From positions 3,906,001-3,970,000 of the forward strand of contig JAJTTP010000001.1 in assembly GCA_023313575.1 (NCBI GenBank): a stretch of 64,000 nt of DNA, in the 5' to 3' direction. The number at the start of each line of letters is the position of its first letter. Within the stretch, counting starts at the first letter, position 1. This document shows positions 1 to 12,533 of the stretch, in pieces. Both the position numbers and the translations under genes were made by a program. This DNA comes from Eutypella sp. D-1. Its lineage: Eukaryota; Ascomycota; Sordariomycetes; Xylariales; Diatrypaceae. The notes under the pieces are model-generated. The model was not told the origin of the DNA and searched no databases. It worked only from the letters and a program-made list of their open reading frames with translations.

Positions 1-87
1 CCTCGGCGACGCCTAAGGACCGGCTTCTCCGCCGACGTCTCCGTTGTGTTTGGTGTGGGTGGCTCGGAGGAGGCCATTGTGCAGTGA
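1..87 (+). CDS. Possible 3' end of an edge-truncated gene
   Basis: Frame 1 is open from the left edge and ends at a TGA at 85-87, giving about 28 codons that finish ...EEAIVQ. Base composition is GC-rich up to the stop and drops to AT-rich intergenic DNA right after it, as expected at a coding/3'UTR boundary. The peptide is too short to assign to a family, and nothing upstream is visible. It could equally be a chance open frame in a GC-rich 3' region. Confidence 0.3.
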   Translation, partial: PRRRLRTGFSADVSVVFGVGGSEEAIVQ

Positions 88-1098
88 ATAGGGGCCTTGT
101 AACTCTGGGCTCGGCTCCCCTGCCTCCATCCTGTTCTTCAACATAGATAAACATTTCTGCCTTCTTTTATCTTCCTTCACCGAGACGCGGACTACTGATA
201 GCTAAAAAGGGACCTAGAACGAATCGTTAATAGCTAGATACTATAACTAGCTATTGTAATCATCGCAATACAAATGGCAGCCCTGTTACAAATAGTGCTG
301 CCCCTACACCGGCCGGCCTGATGTCACATTAGCCGGTAAATCTCGGCCACCCCCTCCCCTCCTCAGCCCCTGACACCCAGGGCAAAGGGCATTTATAATA
401 TTGGATAATCAACCATTTCTGCTTTGGTAATCACATACATCTCCAACATTTCTTCTCACCCTACGCGCGTTGCAACGCTGGCCGTACGTCCCAGTAGTAC
501 CGGCTATTTTGGCCGCGACTACCAGGAGCGCTTACAGAGAAGCCTTTTCAAGGAGCGGAGCACGAGACCACGCTCTTTATCGAATACCAAGCCATACACA
601 TCAATTCCGTCTTGGGGCTCCACCGACATATTCGTGATAGTCGAGCCGTAGGGTGTTAAGCATCGTGTGTAACCCTGTATCTATACCTCGTCTACACCTA
701 TAACAAAAGTGAAGCTAGACCTTGTTCAGGACAAGAGGGATGCCGAGGAAACATGCTGGTCCATCGGTGTCTATAGCTGGTAACCTAAGCCTTGTGAAAA
801 ATCCAGGTAGTAAGTAGTTCTGGCATTCGCATTATTAATCGCTTAGTAGTGTCTATAGTGTAGCATTCATGGATGTATGTGTTTGGGAGAAAGCTTTGGC
901 TTTCTGAGTGATGGCAAGTCAAGTCAGAAGATGCTGAAAGGGGCAAGAAAGACTCGAGCATGAATGTGCATTGAATACTCATGTACCTAGTAGAGGGAAG
1001 GTAGCTCCCCAACTAACCACTACCTGACTACAGAAAACCAGGCTGCTTTTTCTTCTCAGAGCACCTCATAGTCGCATCCTAGGGAGCTCGCCGCGATA
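88..1098. other. Intergenic, no gene seen
   Basis: About 1 kb of mixed-composition DNA between the edge fragment and the 3' end of the dehydrogenase gene. Open frames here (for example 424-651 on + and 785-1012 on -) have irregular codon use and no recognisable motif. No RNA gene or long repeat seen. Confidence 0.6.
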
Positions 1099-2447
1099 TC
1101 AAAGGGTATACACGAGCTTCCCAGCGCTGACCTTCCCATCCTTCAGCTCATCGAGACCGACGAGGACGCCCTCAAGGCCAGCGCCGCCACGGTTGACGAC
1201 GGGCTTGACGGTCTTGATCAGGCCCGCCTCGAGGAGGCGGCGGGAGAGCTCCCAGAACTCCTTGGCGAACTCGAACTCGTCGGGCTTGGCCTCGTACACG
1301 GTCTCCTTGACGCCACTGCTGCCGTCCTCGTTCTCGTGCACGAAGACGAAGTCGAAGCGCTCGCCGAAGATCTCGTACCCGAGCGTCAGGAACGGGCCCT
1401 TGGCAACGGGGTTGGCGCGGCGCAGGTCCTCCTCCGCGACGCCGATGATGGCGCCGTAGCGCGGGGGATCGCTCTGGTCGTCGGTGAGGGCGCGGCCGCA
1501 GAGCTCGACGCCGGAACCCGTGCAGTCCCAGGCGAGACGGAGGCTGTTGTTCGTGCGCGCACGGATCGCCGCCCCGACCTCCGCCGCTGGCAGGTGGTAG
1601 TCGTAGACCTCCTCGGCGCCCAACGAGCGTAGGTACTCGGCGTTGCGCGGCGACGCCGTCGTCAGCACCCGGTACCCCGACAGCCGCGCGAACTGGATCC
1701 CGAAGATCCCCGTCGCCGTGCTGCCCCCGTAGATGAGGATGTACGGGGCCTCCGCCGCAAGTGCAGCCGGCGGCACCGCTGTCGAGGGAAGAGGGAGTCC
1801 GAGGGTCTTGTAGAGGCCCTGGCCCTGTAAATTCGTATATGTGTCAGTGAACAGGCAATTAGCAAGATTGAGAAAGCGTCTCCTAGAATAGAGTTGTAAC
1901 CAGGTTTCACGAACTAATCAAGACGCGGCGTGGGGACGGCGAGAAACATACCACGGTGCTAATAGAGATACCCAGCGTCGCAGCCTCCTCGTCGCTCAGG
2001 TTGTCGGGGACCTTGATCTGCACGTCGCCCTTGGCGACGAGGTACTCGGCGAATGAGCCGCTCTCGGGCTGTCCCGGGTTTCTGCGAACCACGGCTTCCG
2101 TTAGAAAGCCACCAAGAAAAGAAAGGAAAAGAATTTAGAGAGCGAGAGAAGGGGGAGAAACAAAGAAAAGAGAAAATTACTCACGCCCCATGCACCCAAC
2201 CCGCAATGCGATCGCCCTTCTTGAAATCCTTCGTGACGCCGGGGCCGACCTCCTCGACGGTGCCGACGTAGTCGCAGCCGGCGGTGCAGCTGGCGAGGCG
2301 GGGGTTGTTGTGGATGTGCTTCCAGTCCGTGGGGTTGATGGCCACGGCGCGCGTGCGCACCAGCACGTAGCCGTCCCGGAGCCGCGGGGTCGGGACCTCC
2401 TCTAGCACCTTCGCTAGCCCCTGTTTCACGACCTGGATCGCCTTCAT
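1099..2447 (-). CDS. Medium-chain dehydrogenase / trans-acting enoyl reductase-like oxidoreductase
   Basis: Predicted NADPH-dependent MDR-superfamily oxidoreductase of the fungal trans-enoyl-reductase type (quinone-oxidoreductase-like, no structural zinc). Three exons joined on the minus strand: 2447-2185, 2081-1952 and 1824-1099, with GTGAGT and GTATGT donors, giving 372 aa, the usual family length. The GroES-like N-terminal domain contains NPTDWKHI and CDYVGTVEEVG; the Rossmann domain (about residues 150-290) carries the cofactor loop GGSTATGIFGIQFARLSGY. Family members either reduce the double bond of a growing polyketide in trans or act as stand-alone reductases. No PKS lies in the window, so the substrate is unknown. 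The start at 2447 gives the standard MKAIQVV opening. The downstream neighbour at the left edge is uncertain; upstream is CrzA in the same orientation, 1 kb away. Confidence 0.9.
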
Positions 2448-3517
2448 TTTTTCGTTTCTTCTTTTCTTTTCTCCCGTGGGGTCTCGGTAGGAATATGTGT
2501 CTCTTTTTTATCTCTCACCTATTCGTTTTTTGCACTCTTGCCCGGTTCCGTATCAAAGATGTATGTGTATCGGCGGTTGTTAATCTTAGCGAGTTGAAAT
2601 GGAATCTATCGCCCCACGTACGATTCGTATCATATATATATATATCGTCCTTCTATACTGTGAAATGAGGGGGTTTCCAAGCAGGGTATACCGATCACAT
2701 TATTAAGTAGAGTAGATTACCAAGCATCATATCGCCCAATATCATTGATAAGCATATTGGCCAAGAGAAAAAAAGAGCAAACCAGTTCTGCCAGAATGGG
2801 TCTCCTTGCTCTATGTTGACGACTCGCATCCTATCGGAGTTATTCGTGCATCCTTTTGTATAAAAGGGACGTAACACCCCATCAGGCTTGTGAGATGGAA
2901 GGACATGCCTGCGTAAATTGCGTCATTTTGCCTGCATAGATACTTACCTCGATAAATTCCCCGTATATATCTGTATGGTGTACTATCCGGATCATCTGCA
3001 AGTTATGGGCTTATGTGAGCCAGGGTTAGTCATGAGGGGGTTGTGAAGTATGCGACTGGCAAGCCCAGAGCATAGGAAACCTTGACTAGCATGCACGTTG
3101 GGCGGTGTGGAGCGGGAATCATACGAAGTGGCATGGTAGCATAACATATAGCGACAAAGTTGACTCTTCCCCTTAGGGATAAACCCGGAAAGATTGTAGG
3201 TATATATGAAACATGGAACTCCAATGTGGTATCTATGTATCTCGCTGTCTAGAAAGGTGACCAAATAGAAGATATAAATAAAAAAAGACCTCATTCCCCA
3301 ATCATAATTCGAAATAAAGATAAAAAATAGAGTACTGAACAGTGGGCGGTGGGTTTGAACACAAGATTACGATGAGTATATGTCCGATGTGACCCGTGGC
3401 AGAAGTTTGCATGAATGTACATCCAAGAAGTAGAATCGGTGTGCGGTGGTCAATCCTGAGAGAGAGATGGAGTATAGGCAGAGAGGGTTGGGCTAGGTTG
3501 AAGGATCCGACCCCTGG
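2448..3517. other. Intergenic between dehydrogenase promoter and CrzA 3' end
   Basis: Contains the pyrimidine-rich leader of the dehydrogenase (2448-2520, seen as T/C-rich on +), an (AT)n run near 2633-2645 and the presumed 3'UTR of CrzA near 3300-3517. Minus-strand frames at 2695-2877 and 2992-3294 have no coding character. No RNA gene seen. Confidence 0.6.
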
Positions 3518-5881
3518 CTAGCGACCACCATAGTCACTGCCGTACCCCATTTCGCCGTAATTTTGCTGCACACCGGGACCGGCGCCCCCATCTATAAAGC
3601 CGGCGCCGGCACTGTGGCTGCTAACATAGCCCGACTCATCGCCCTCGTAGTCAGAAGCATCAAAACTCGAACGGCCACTGAGCTCGTCCTCTACGTTGCT
3701 GAGGTCGCCGCCCATGTCGCCTTGTCCCCAATTGATCTGCGCCAATGCAGGGTATTGCGCCAGCAGGGCTGCTGGGAGGGAGTAGCCGCTAGTGTCCATT
3801 CTGGGGTAGACATTATTAGGGTCCATGACAGCTTGTTGCTGAGCCATATTTTGCGTCATGTTCTGCATCTGCTGCTCTTGCCATGCCCGCTGCCGTTCCA
3901 TTAGCTCTTCGTCTAGAAGGGGCTTGATGCAGATGCGACCGGCTTCGGATCGGAAATGGCGTCCTAATGCGTCGGCCCGAGCAAACCTCCGACCGCATCC
4001 CCATTGCCCACCTGCTTTGAGATCACCCTTACAGACGAACTTCTTTTCGCCAGAGTGGAGACTCTCGTGACGTTTCCGATCGTGCTGCCGAGCGAAAGCC
4101 TTGCCACATACGGTACAGACGAATGGCCGCTCGTCTGTATGGGTACGGAGGTGAGAACGAAGATTGTATGCCCTCGTGAATCGTTTGGGGCATAGATTGC
4201 ATTGGAAAGTGGCAGGATGCTTCTGCACGCGTTTCGAATTGCCACTGTCCTGCGTCGCTTGATACTCGGGATCGGCTAGACGCAAGGCGATGACGTTGTT
4301 AGGAACAGCGGCAGACATGGATTGGCGCCTCCTGGATGTGGCATTCGCACTACCAGATCGATCTCGTGGGGAGAGTGTTCCCGGTGATACTGAGCGCGCG
4401 GACGACTCAGAGCCTGACCGACTACGCGATGCTGCGTCGGCGCCGAGGTGAGGTGAAAGACTACCGGGTGTGTTTGACCTCGGGATACCGGCACCGCCGC
4501 TGTTATAAGGGTCCGTCGCCGCTCGCTGTCGACCCCGGGGACGGCCTGTAGTAACTCATTAGATGTAAATTCCACAAGTTATGACATGCGGTAACCTACC
4601 TCTGTCAGGGGGGATCAGTGATGTCTGGTCCATTGCAGGCTTGGACGGCTCGAAGCTGTTTTGTCTCGAGTTGGGGGCGAAATCAATATTGATAGATGGT
4701 GGCGCCATGGCCTGTAGACCTGGCGATCCTCCATCTTGCGTTAGCGCAGGGAACTCCTCATTGCCCTGCTGTATTGGGAATGCGATGCTAGGAGCATTCG
4801 AATATCCGGTATTAAGTAACATGCCCTGGTTGGATTGATTCATGTCAGGTACCTGCTGGGGAGATATCCTAGGGGAGATAGCCGGGCTATGTGAAGGACT
4901 CCGGCTAGTATGGGCAACTTGAGGGTCGGAAATGCTGAAGTTGTTAAATCCTGCTACGCCCTCAAAGAACTCCTGAGGCCGCTGCATTGGAGAATGGCCG
5001 TGCTCGGAGGGTTCAAAGGTATCGTGGCTAGTGAGATTCGGGGAAGCGCCGGCGGATGATACATCCGAGTACTCTGACGGTGCCCTACGATGTCCCTGGA
5101 ACTGCGGTTGGGTCCAATCACCCATCTGGTGCGGCAGAAGTGCCGCCTCAGGACCTAGCGAAGCATTTCTCGAATGGGAGCGGTGGTGCCCCGGGGAAGG
5201 ACCGAACTGATGTTGGTTGAAGGAGGGGGACTGATGTGCCGAGTTCGGGTCGGCACCAAGGAGGTGAGGTGGCGTAGGTGAATGATGCGTCTGTGGTGAA
5301 GTCATGTTTCCGAGCTCGTGCTGGTTGAGGTTTGTCTGTGATAGATCACCGAATAGCGGAGAGGTGTTAAAATCGCCAGTAGTGGTGGTTACTGGGGGGA
5401 AGAGTGAGAAATCGCCGACGGGATCGCTGAACTCGGGAGCCAGCAGGTTTGGTGAGTACCCGGCTTGAGGTTGGGTGGTGAAAGAGGAGGGGTCGTAGGA
5501 GTTTGGGTCGGCAATGCCCTGTTGAGCGAAGGGTGACTGCTGTTGTTGAGGCGACTGGGAGGTATTCATAAACTGGTTATTTCCAGGACTACTGGTGTTA
5601 AATGTGTTGAAGTCGGCGGTGGTGGTGAACTGTGGATTCGCTGATGGGTCGGGGTTGAGACCGAGTCCTAGACCGATAGATGGCTCGGGTGACTGATTGT
5701 GATAAGGATGGGGCGAAGGAGAGTGACTATGCGTATTTCTTATATGAGGATGTTGGTTTCCGGTAGATGGTGAGCGTCCGCGCATCTGCTGGGGGTTGGC
5801 GTGTGCATGTGCGTGTGCGTGTACCGACGACGACGACGGCGGCGGCGGCGCAGATTGCGGGTTCGTAGCTTGTTGATCCAT
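3518..5881 (-). CDS. crzA: Calcineurin-responsive C2H2 zinc-finger transcription factor CrzA/Crz1
   Basis: Nuclear effector of Ca2+/calcineurin signalling: calcineurin dephosphorylates it, it enters the nucleus and activates stress, ion-homeostasis and cell-wall genes. Two exons, 5881-4600 and 4545-3518, joined in phase 1 across a 54-nt intron (GTAGGT...CTACAG), give 769 aa. Residues 1-425 are Q/S/P/H-rich and disordered. PSINID at residues 395-400 resembles the PxIxIT calcineurin-docking motif. Two canonical C2H2 fingers ([10 protein letters not shown]..., [10 protein letters not shown]...) sit at about 541-591, followed by a degenerate Crz1-type third finger ending about 633 ([19 protein letters not shown]). 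The acidic tail is typical of the family. The start gives MDQQATNPQ and is preceded by a long repeat-rich leader. The finger order and third-finger form make the call firm; the docking motif is inference. Confidence 0.95.
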
Positions 5882-7000
5882 GGCGTGTGTTTCCGTCTTT
5901 AGAAATAGAAACTAAAGTAACCAAGAAAGTAACCAAACCAGTAACCAAGCGAGTAACCGAAGTCTAGCAAGGTTGAATTGGACTTGAGAAACCCGGGAAG
6001 TCTGCCTGACGACGTGGCGCAGCGCTTTGTAAAGTGTGAAGTGGGAAAGATCTGAGGGGGGCTGTGCGGGTAATATGCAGTACAAAGTGTAAGGCAGGTA
6101 GGAAGGAGTGAGTGTAAGGCAGGGGGGGAAAAGCAGGGCAAACAGGCAGTATGGAACTAGTAGTAGTAGCAGTAGTAGTAGCAGTAGTAGTAGTAAAATG
6201 TAGTGTGTGCGTATGTGTGTGTGTGTGGTCTACCAGTATTGGCCGACCAGATTGACTGATCGGAAGACGAACGACGGAAGAAGATGAAAGAAGAAAAAAA
6301 ATCAACCTCGTTCCGTCAATGAATCCTTTCCCCCTCCGAAGTTGAGACACCAAACTTTGAGAGAGACGAGACACCGAACCAGGCAGTTTCCAAGGTTTTC
6401 TTCGGTTATGAAAAATGGGAGCGCAATTGTAAGGACACACACAATTGACTGGACTGGATACACACTACTTGATGAGAGATGAAGATAGAAAAATAAAAAA
6501 ATGTCGTTATAATGATGACCGATAACTAATCAACTCGATATGTTCTTGTTGTTTGCGACTTGACTTGACTTGACTTGACTTGACTCGTATAATAATTGCG
6601 CACGTTTTTGGATCCCCCCACGATGCGATCGGATTCCCAAGTGCGAAAAGAAGGCGGCGGCGGCATTTACTCAATTCTTTGATGCTTCATTCATTCAATT
6701 CAATGTACTTACGTACATTTGCGTGATAGATGATGATGATGAATTGCAGTTTATCTTTCCCCCCCACACCAAGAAGTTAGCTATTCGTTAATCCTTGGCC
6801 GTGGCTGTCACGGTAAGTGGTGTTGTGTGTGTGTGTGTGTTGTCGTCGTTGTTTGCTGCGTCCCGTCCTTGGTCCTTGGTCCTGGGTTTGGGTTTGGGTT
6901 TGGGGGGAGTTGAGATCGAATGAGATAGATGAGTCGTCCAGTGCTAAAGTGAGTAAAATCGACCCCCGGGGGGTGAAACCATGAAACCTATGGAGGAAGG
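5882..7000. other. CrzA leader/promoter region rich in microsatellites
   Basis: Presumed 5'UTR and promoter of CrzA (gene on -). It holds a TAG/CAG trinucleotide tract at about 6158-6195, a (GT)n run near 6211-6228, 5.8 copies of GACTT at 6557-6585, a (TG)n tract at 6824-6840 and three GGGTTT units at 6884-6901. The minus-strand frame at 5964-6440 is low-complexity and is judged to be a CT-rich leader, not a gene. A 5'UTR intron is possible but not provable here. Confidence 0.6.
6557..6585. repeat. GACTT pentanucleotide tandem repeat
   Basis: Just under six perfect copies of GACTT (ACTTG in another register), about 680 bp upstream of the CrzA start. A simple microsatellite, likely length-polymorphic. 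Confidence 0.9.
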
Positions 7001-7039
7001 CGGGGCCTGGCCTGACCTCCCCAAGCGAGTTGGTTGGTA

Positions 7040-7215
7040 ACTACTTAGGTACCTAAGTATCTCCCTCACCTTCCAAGTTCCATTACAGGTTACCTACCTC
7101 CTACTAGGTAGGTTAGGTACCTTTCGTACCATACATACCTAGGTAGTTATTAAGTACAACCGACTGGTGGGCATTCTAATGCAGGTGGATCCTACCTTTA
7201 CCCTTCTACCTCTAC
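7040..7215. repeat. Cluster of ACCTAGGT-type palindromes
   Basis: Includes the perfect 16-bp palindrome ACTTAGGTACCTAAGT at 7043-7058, followed by CCTACCTCCTACTAGGTAGG, CATACCTAGGTAG and CTACCTCTACCTAAGTAG within 160 bp. The same units recur in most intergenic stretches of the window and are absent from the exons I read. Confidence 0.85.
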
Positions 7216-9708
7216 CTAAGTAGTAGTCAGGGCTCTCCCTTCAGGACCCCTCTTCTGCCTCTCTACATACTTGGTAGTGGGTGTGGGCTAGTCTGCCCAG
7301 CCTGCCAGGGGATTTTGGGGATAGAGGGGTCCTGAGGCTGGCACATCAGTGGGCCACCCAGAAGTGCTAGTGCAACGATCTATGGAATTCGACCACACTC
7401 ATGGATAAGTACCTACGTATCTACCCTCCACGTTCCTCAAAAGGTGCCCAGGCAGGTACATTACTTATACGACATACGAGTATGTACGATTACTGCGCTA
7501 ATCTGGTTGTCTTGTAGATTGGCTTACCTATTTCCAACGTTGCAAGCTAGTCGTCAACTATCGTAGTACCGTAGCGACGTGATAGGGGTTTCAGGAAGCA
7601 GGGGAAGAATTCGTAAAGTTCTTACGTATCCAAATGTCCTTATATTATAGGGCTGATGTATTCAACGCTTACCATCTTTAAAAGCAAAAGAATCCAGTAT
7701 CCGCATGTTCGAAGGTATACTGGCTGGCTACAACCATTTGCATAGGCTTGATAGATAAGCATAGCATAATTATAAGGTACCTCACCCTTATGGAGTTGTT
7801 ATAAACGTATAGCTACTCTAAACACCTACCTAGGTAGCTAGACAGACAGATAGACATGATGGCCCATCGTACCTAGGTATGTGACTATATACACCGCAGT
7901 TCCTGCTCTCAATTTAGACCAACGCTGCCCTGAAACAGCGGGATCGAAGACAAACCCACTCGAGTCCAACGGGTCGACGTTTCGCTCCACTGATCTCTCG
8001 TCCATGAGGTCCCCAGGGATCCCGAGGGCCATCTTTATCCATCGATGAATGATATGTATGGAGAACCAAAGTCGCCTTAAACAACAGTGGTGATCCCCCC
8101 CACGCGTGAAAGTCTAGTACGTAGCTTAGTAGCTTTCTCCATGCCCCAGGTTCGGAGGCTATGCTAACTTAGACCCAGATATAGCTATGTATGTCTTACC
8201 CGTGCATACTTCTTTTTTATACAGAAACGAAAAAGTATTTTCTATTCTTATATATACTCTGGGGTAAGTACGCCCATAGTTAATAAAGAAGGGGGGTCAC
8301 ACAGTTGGTAGATGCTTATTAGACATACAGTCTAATTATATTATTTAACGCCGAGCTTTCTTTTTATCAAACGTTTCCCGGCCCGTCTTTTGGCTTGCCA
8401 GCACATGATAAAGGGGCATGGCTGGATGGGATGGATACCTTTACATATTTAGACGTAGGGCTGGGCTGCGGCCAAGGGCTGGCAAGGGGACAATTTCCCC
8501 CGATCCCTTGCCTGCTATGTATTTTCGGCATGTTTTCGGCAGACCTATCCGACAGATCGATTCGCGATCTGTTTATTCCAGGAACATTATATAACAAGAC
8601 AAGCGCCGGGGCGTGGGGGGAGGGGAGGGAGGGAGAGGATGCAATCCATTTCGTTTTGTGTTGTTATTAAAGCAGCAGCCGCAGCCGCAGTCGCGGGCCC
8701 TAATCGGTGCCTATAATAAGACAGACACGGATAATGGGGTTGTTTACGTGATGCTACCTGACCGTATTTGCTTGCCCACTGTATAGGCGTCCTAACTGCT
8801 AACTAAGGTACCAACTAGTTAAACCGTTGCGAAGCCAGGACAGCACGTGGTATACGCGAAGCGCCGGGGGCCATGTAATAAGGTAAGCAACGAGGAAAAC
8901 GAATCAATACCATGCAAGTGTTTTCGATGTCGGTTCAGACACAGCCCCCCTACATATCGCTTGCTGCTCGAGGTCTTAACCAATGTTCCCGCCCCATTAT
9001 ACCAGACATATCCTCGATCATGCATCGCCCGACCGACACCCGCGGCGATTGAAACGGCGAAGGTTTCCCGTTTCACCGCTATATTGTTCCTATCATTACT
9101 GTACTGCCATGCCCAGTAACTCCGAACCGCATGACACTGTAAACGGTTGGCCGGTTTTTTCCTGATTCTTTCTTTCCCAATCTTATTAGATTTTCCCCAC
9201 CGGCCGGGAGAGCTCAGCTGGGTAGGGGTACGGTAGCGTAGCACGGCCGGTTGATCAATCTCACGTGGCAGCTCTCGCGCCATTCGTGATGTCAGTGAGT
9301 TATGCGGCTAGCGTATGTATGGGGAGAAAGAAAGAAGGGGGGAGAAAAAGGGTTGGGTGCGAGGAACGGCCATGTAAAGTGGCTACCGACCCGACCGTCT
9401 CCAAACCTCGCGAGTCATTACTTATATTACACGGTATCATCCTGACAGGGGTGGGTTGTTGTCCCTATGTAGGCAAAGGATGCATGGTTGGGTTTCTTTT
9501 CAGTTGCCGAGTTCTCGCAGATACCGGTTGCCTGACTGACCTGGGTTTTAATGAGGCAGAAAACATTACCTAGGTACCTAGCTTAGTAACTACTGCTTTC
9601 TACCTAAATACATACATACCCAGGCGGATACACAGGCCGTTAGGGCTGGATGTGACGTCCGCGGCGGCGCATCGATCAGGAAAACGTTGCGAAAATGAGA
9701 AAAGGTAC

Positions 9709-9744
9709 TTTTCTTCTTCTTCTTTTTTTTTTTTTTTTTTTTTT
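9709..9744. repeat. TTC run followed by T22 homopolymer
   Basis: Several TTC units lead into 22 consecutive T at 9723-9744. No adjacent open frame suggests a retroposed gene; a simple-sequence tract is the plain reading. Confidence 0.85.
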
Positions 9745-12533
9745 AGCGAATGCGAGCTCTTAGTCGCAGATCTGTGGACCGCTTAACGAAGGAGACCCCC
9801 TGCACACAGATCTTAATTATATCGCGTCTTACTCCGTACATAACGTTGTTGTCAGTGAGCTAAAAGGCAGATCTTATCTACTGTATGTGGCTTATGCGGT
9901 TAAGTTCTCCGTAGTACTGGAACTGAAAAGTCAGCCCTGGAGGAGGTCCGTTTTAGGGTCTCAACTAATATTTTCCCTACTTAGGTACATTATCATTGGA
10001 CGAGAAACGGAAGACAGCAAAGATAACTAAAATAGAAAGAAATTGGGCCAGATTGAAACGTCCATAATTAATGATAGTAGGGATGAAGGTAGTACCTGGA
10101 GGACACACTTACACCAGCTGACCAGCGGGGCGGATTTTACCGCTAGTTACATAAGATATACGGTAGCATTGAGCAGTTGTTCACCCAAGGCCGCCAGGCA
10201 ACCATATTCTTTTCTTGGCGACATTCGATCGGGGACCAATATGTATCTACGTATGTATCTATACGTAGCGCTAAGTGGGAGGATGCCGGCCGGGCCATGC
10301 GATTTTAGCAATTCCAACCGTTTTTCTATAGTGCGCAAAGTAGAGAACTTGAATCTTGGGGCACCTAGTATGGATCCCCGGGATCTCTCGTTCTCGTTCT
10401 CGGGTTGCATCTTTATCTCTGTACATGTCTTTATTTCTGATTACGCCTCGCGCAACCTTAAAAATCCTACTTCCTATGTAGTTGTCCATCTCTTCTGTCC
10501 CTTACGTACCTGGTAAGCAAGAGCCTAGGTACCTAGGTAGGTAGTAATAAATTGAAGTTTCTTTGTGTACCTAAGCTATTAATTAATGCAACGGATGGTG
10601 ATGGCTTCTCATTGGGCGAACCATACTGATAAGAGGAAAATCCTCAAGCAAATAACCGAAAACCGTCAGACCGGTACGGACACCGGCCGAACTTACCTAG
10701 GTCAGGTACCCAGACAGCCCAGATTAGGGCAATAAAGGGGGGGCTGTGCACACGGGACAAGCGCTAATTCTGAAGCGGATAGGCGTAACCGGGTCCCGTT
10801 CTGTCTGTCCGTCTGTCTGTTTTCTCCAGGGCGGGCTGTTTCTATTTTTGGAACCAGGACGCGACCTATCTGTCTAACAGCCCTATAGGGACGTCCATGC
10901 CTCTATTTCTGGCAACAGCCATGGGAATCTACATACAACATACATCACATCACATAAACCTATCTGCAACGATGAGGAGGGGGGGTCTACGTACGTACGT
11001 TAGCGATTCATATATGGAGAAACCTTAGATAGCGTGGGGAAGCGGAGCGATAGATCGTCCCCAGGGTTATGTATGTTAGTACCTAAGTATGTGAAGTAGC
11101 TCCGACAGCACTGCAACACAAAAGCTGCTGAGACATTACGACACCCAGCCAGCCAGTTTCGACGTGGGTTACGTGGATCATTACGTTCGACGTCTATGAA
11201 GTGATCGCAAGGTAAAAACTTCTCGTTCTGTGACCGTTCGGGCAAGGAAGTCTGGCAAGAGTGATGCGAATGACAACTCAAAAAGAAAAGCACGCGAGAC
11301 GAGGTTCTTGGCATGGTGAATATTTATTCCTACTATGTAATGTAGTCTACGAGACGAGCACCCAGATGGATCTACATACAGGTCGGTCGGGCTGGAGCCG
11401 AAGCCGACAAGGTCAGGTGTCATCCCACTGCTTTTTGCTGCGGAGAGCACCCCCTGCGTAGGATTGCGAGGCTGGCCGCCGTGCCCCAGTCTATCCATCT
11501 ATGGATCTAGCAAACGGGAGCACTTTACCTACCAGATACCGCATCATCATCCCATAGAGTGGGGTGCTATGGTATGGCGCTCCCGGGATTTTCTAGAAGC
11601 CGGTAGGGATGACGGATATCCGGGACGCGTTTGAACCGGCACACGCTAACCTTCCTAACAAGCCTCCCAAGGGCTTTTTTCTTTCCCTGCGTGTTTATCT
11701 GCCCCACACATACGTACCGTAGCTGAGAGCCGCCGGCTAGGGCTCCGGAAGGAGTAGGAGCCGCTCCTAGCTCACGTCCCCAGTAGCCGGTCGAGGCGAG
11801 GCAAGGTGAGCAAAGCCTGGAACAAGATACCAACCTACCTTACTTACCGGTTGTTAAGCTATTCATGGGTGCGGCTGAGTTGAAGGCTTCCAGGTCCCTT
11901 GGATTCAGGATCCGATCCATAGACATGCCAATGATGGCCAGTCCTATTACCTACCTAGGTATCGAGGATGGATAGTATGCGAGTGGTCGTATGCTTCACC
12001 GCCACTCATGCGACGAGATACGTAGCAGTACACCCAATTCTCCGGGTAATGAATGGAGCCGGTGAAGGGAGACGAGGCCCCGGAGAAAGAGAGGGAGGGA
12101 AGCTGTTGTAGAAGCGCAAAAGCTTGGTCAATAATCTTTGTAAATCTATTTTGGCTACACATGCAACCTATGTAAAAAGCGGTAGAGCGGGGAAAGGAGA
12201 GCAAACCTCTGAAACGCCATGTCTGCGAAACCCGAGTCCCAGTCCATCTCTGTCTAAAGGGGGTATCTCTCATTCTTTTGGTTGGGGGTAAATAGACTTC
12301 GGGTTCCCTTTTTTCCTTTTCCTTCTCTTCAAAATCAAGTGACCGAGCAGACAAGTCGCTTCCAGGGGACTTTGCTCTCTATGCTGAAAACGCCAAAAAC
12401 GCCGTGTGTTCCTTTGTTGTGTTGGTACATGGTGAAAGTTTCATCCCTCCGCTCGAAGAAAGTCCGTGATGCTGAAATAGGGCGTAGGAAATGCAGATGC
12501 AATCTAATAATACACCGGACAGATTGAAAACGT

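Larger units (their letters stand above)
7001..12533. other. Gene-free 5.5 kb with dispersed palindromic repeats
   Basis: No coding region that I can support. Frames such as 8819-9283 (-), 10043-10516 (+), 11000-11498 (-) and 11947-12354 (-) show no codon bias or motif. The stretch has many ACCTAGGT/ACCTAAGT-type palindromes (7043-7215, 7398-7420, 7820-7880, 9568-9600, 10522-10542, 11945-11960) and a T22 tract at 9723-9744. The last few hundred bases include the alternative-oxidase 3'UTR. Confidence 0.6.

Noticed and set aside
6884..6901. GGGTTT x3 as interstitial telomere repeat
   Set aside because: The unit is GGGTTT, not the fungal TTAGGG, and only three copies are present, among other microsatellites.
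8819..9283. 154-codon open frame on the minus strand
   Set aside because: No motif, random codon use, and stop-poor frames of this size also occur on the opposite strand here.
10043..10516. 157-codon open frame on the plus strand
   Set aside because: No domain-like block, no G/C third-position bias, and it overlaps open frames on the other strand.
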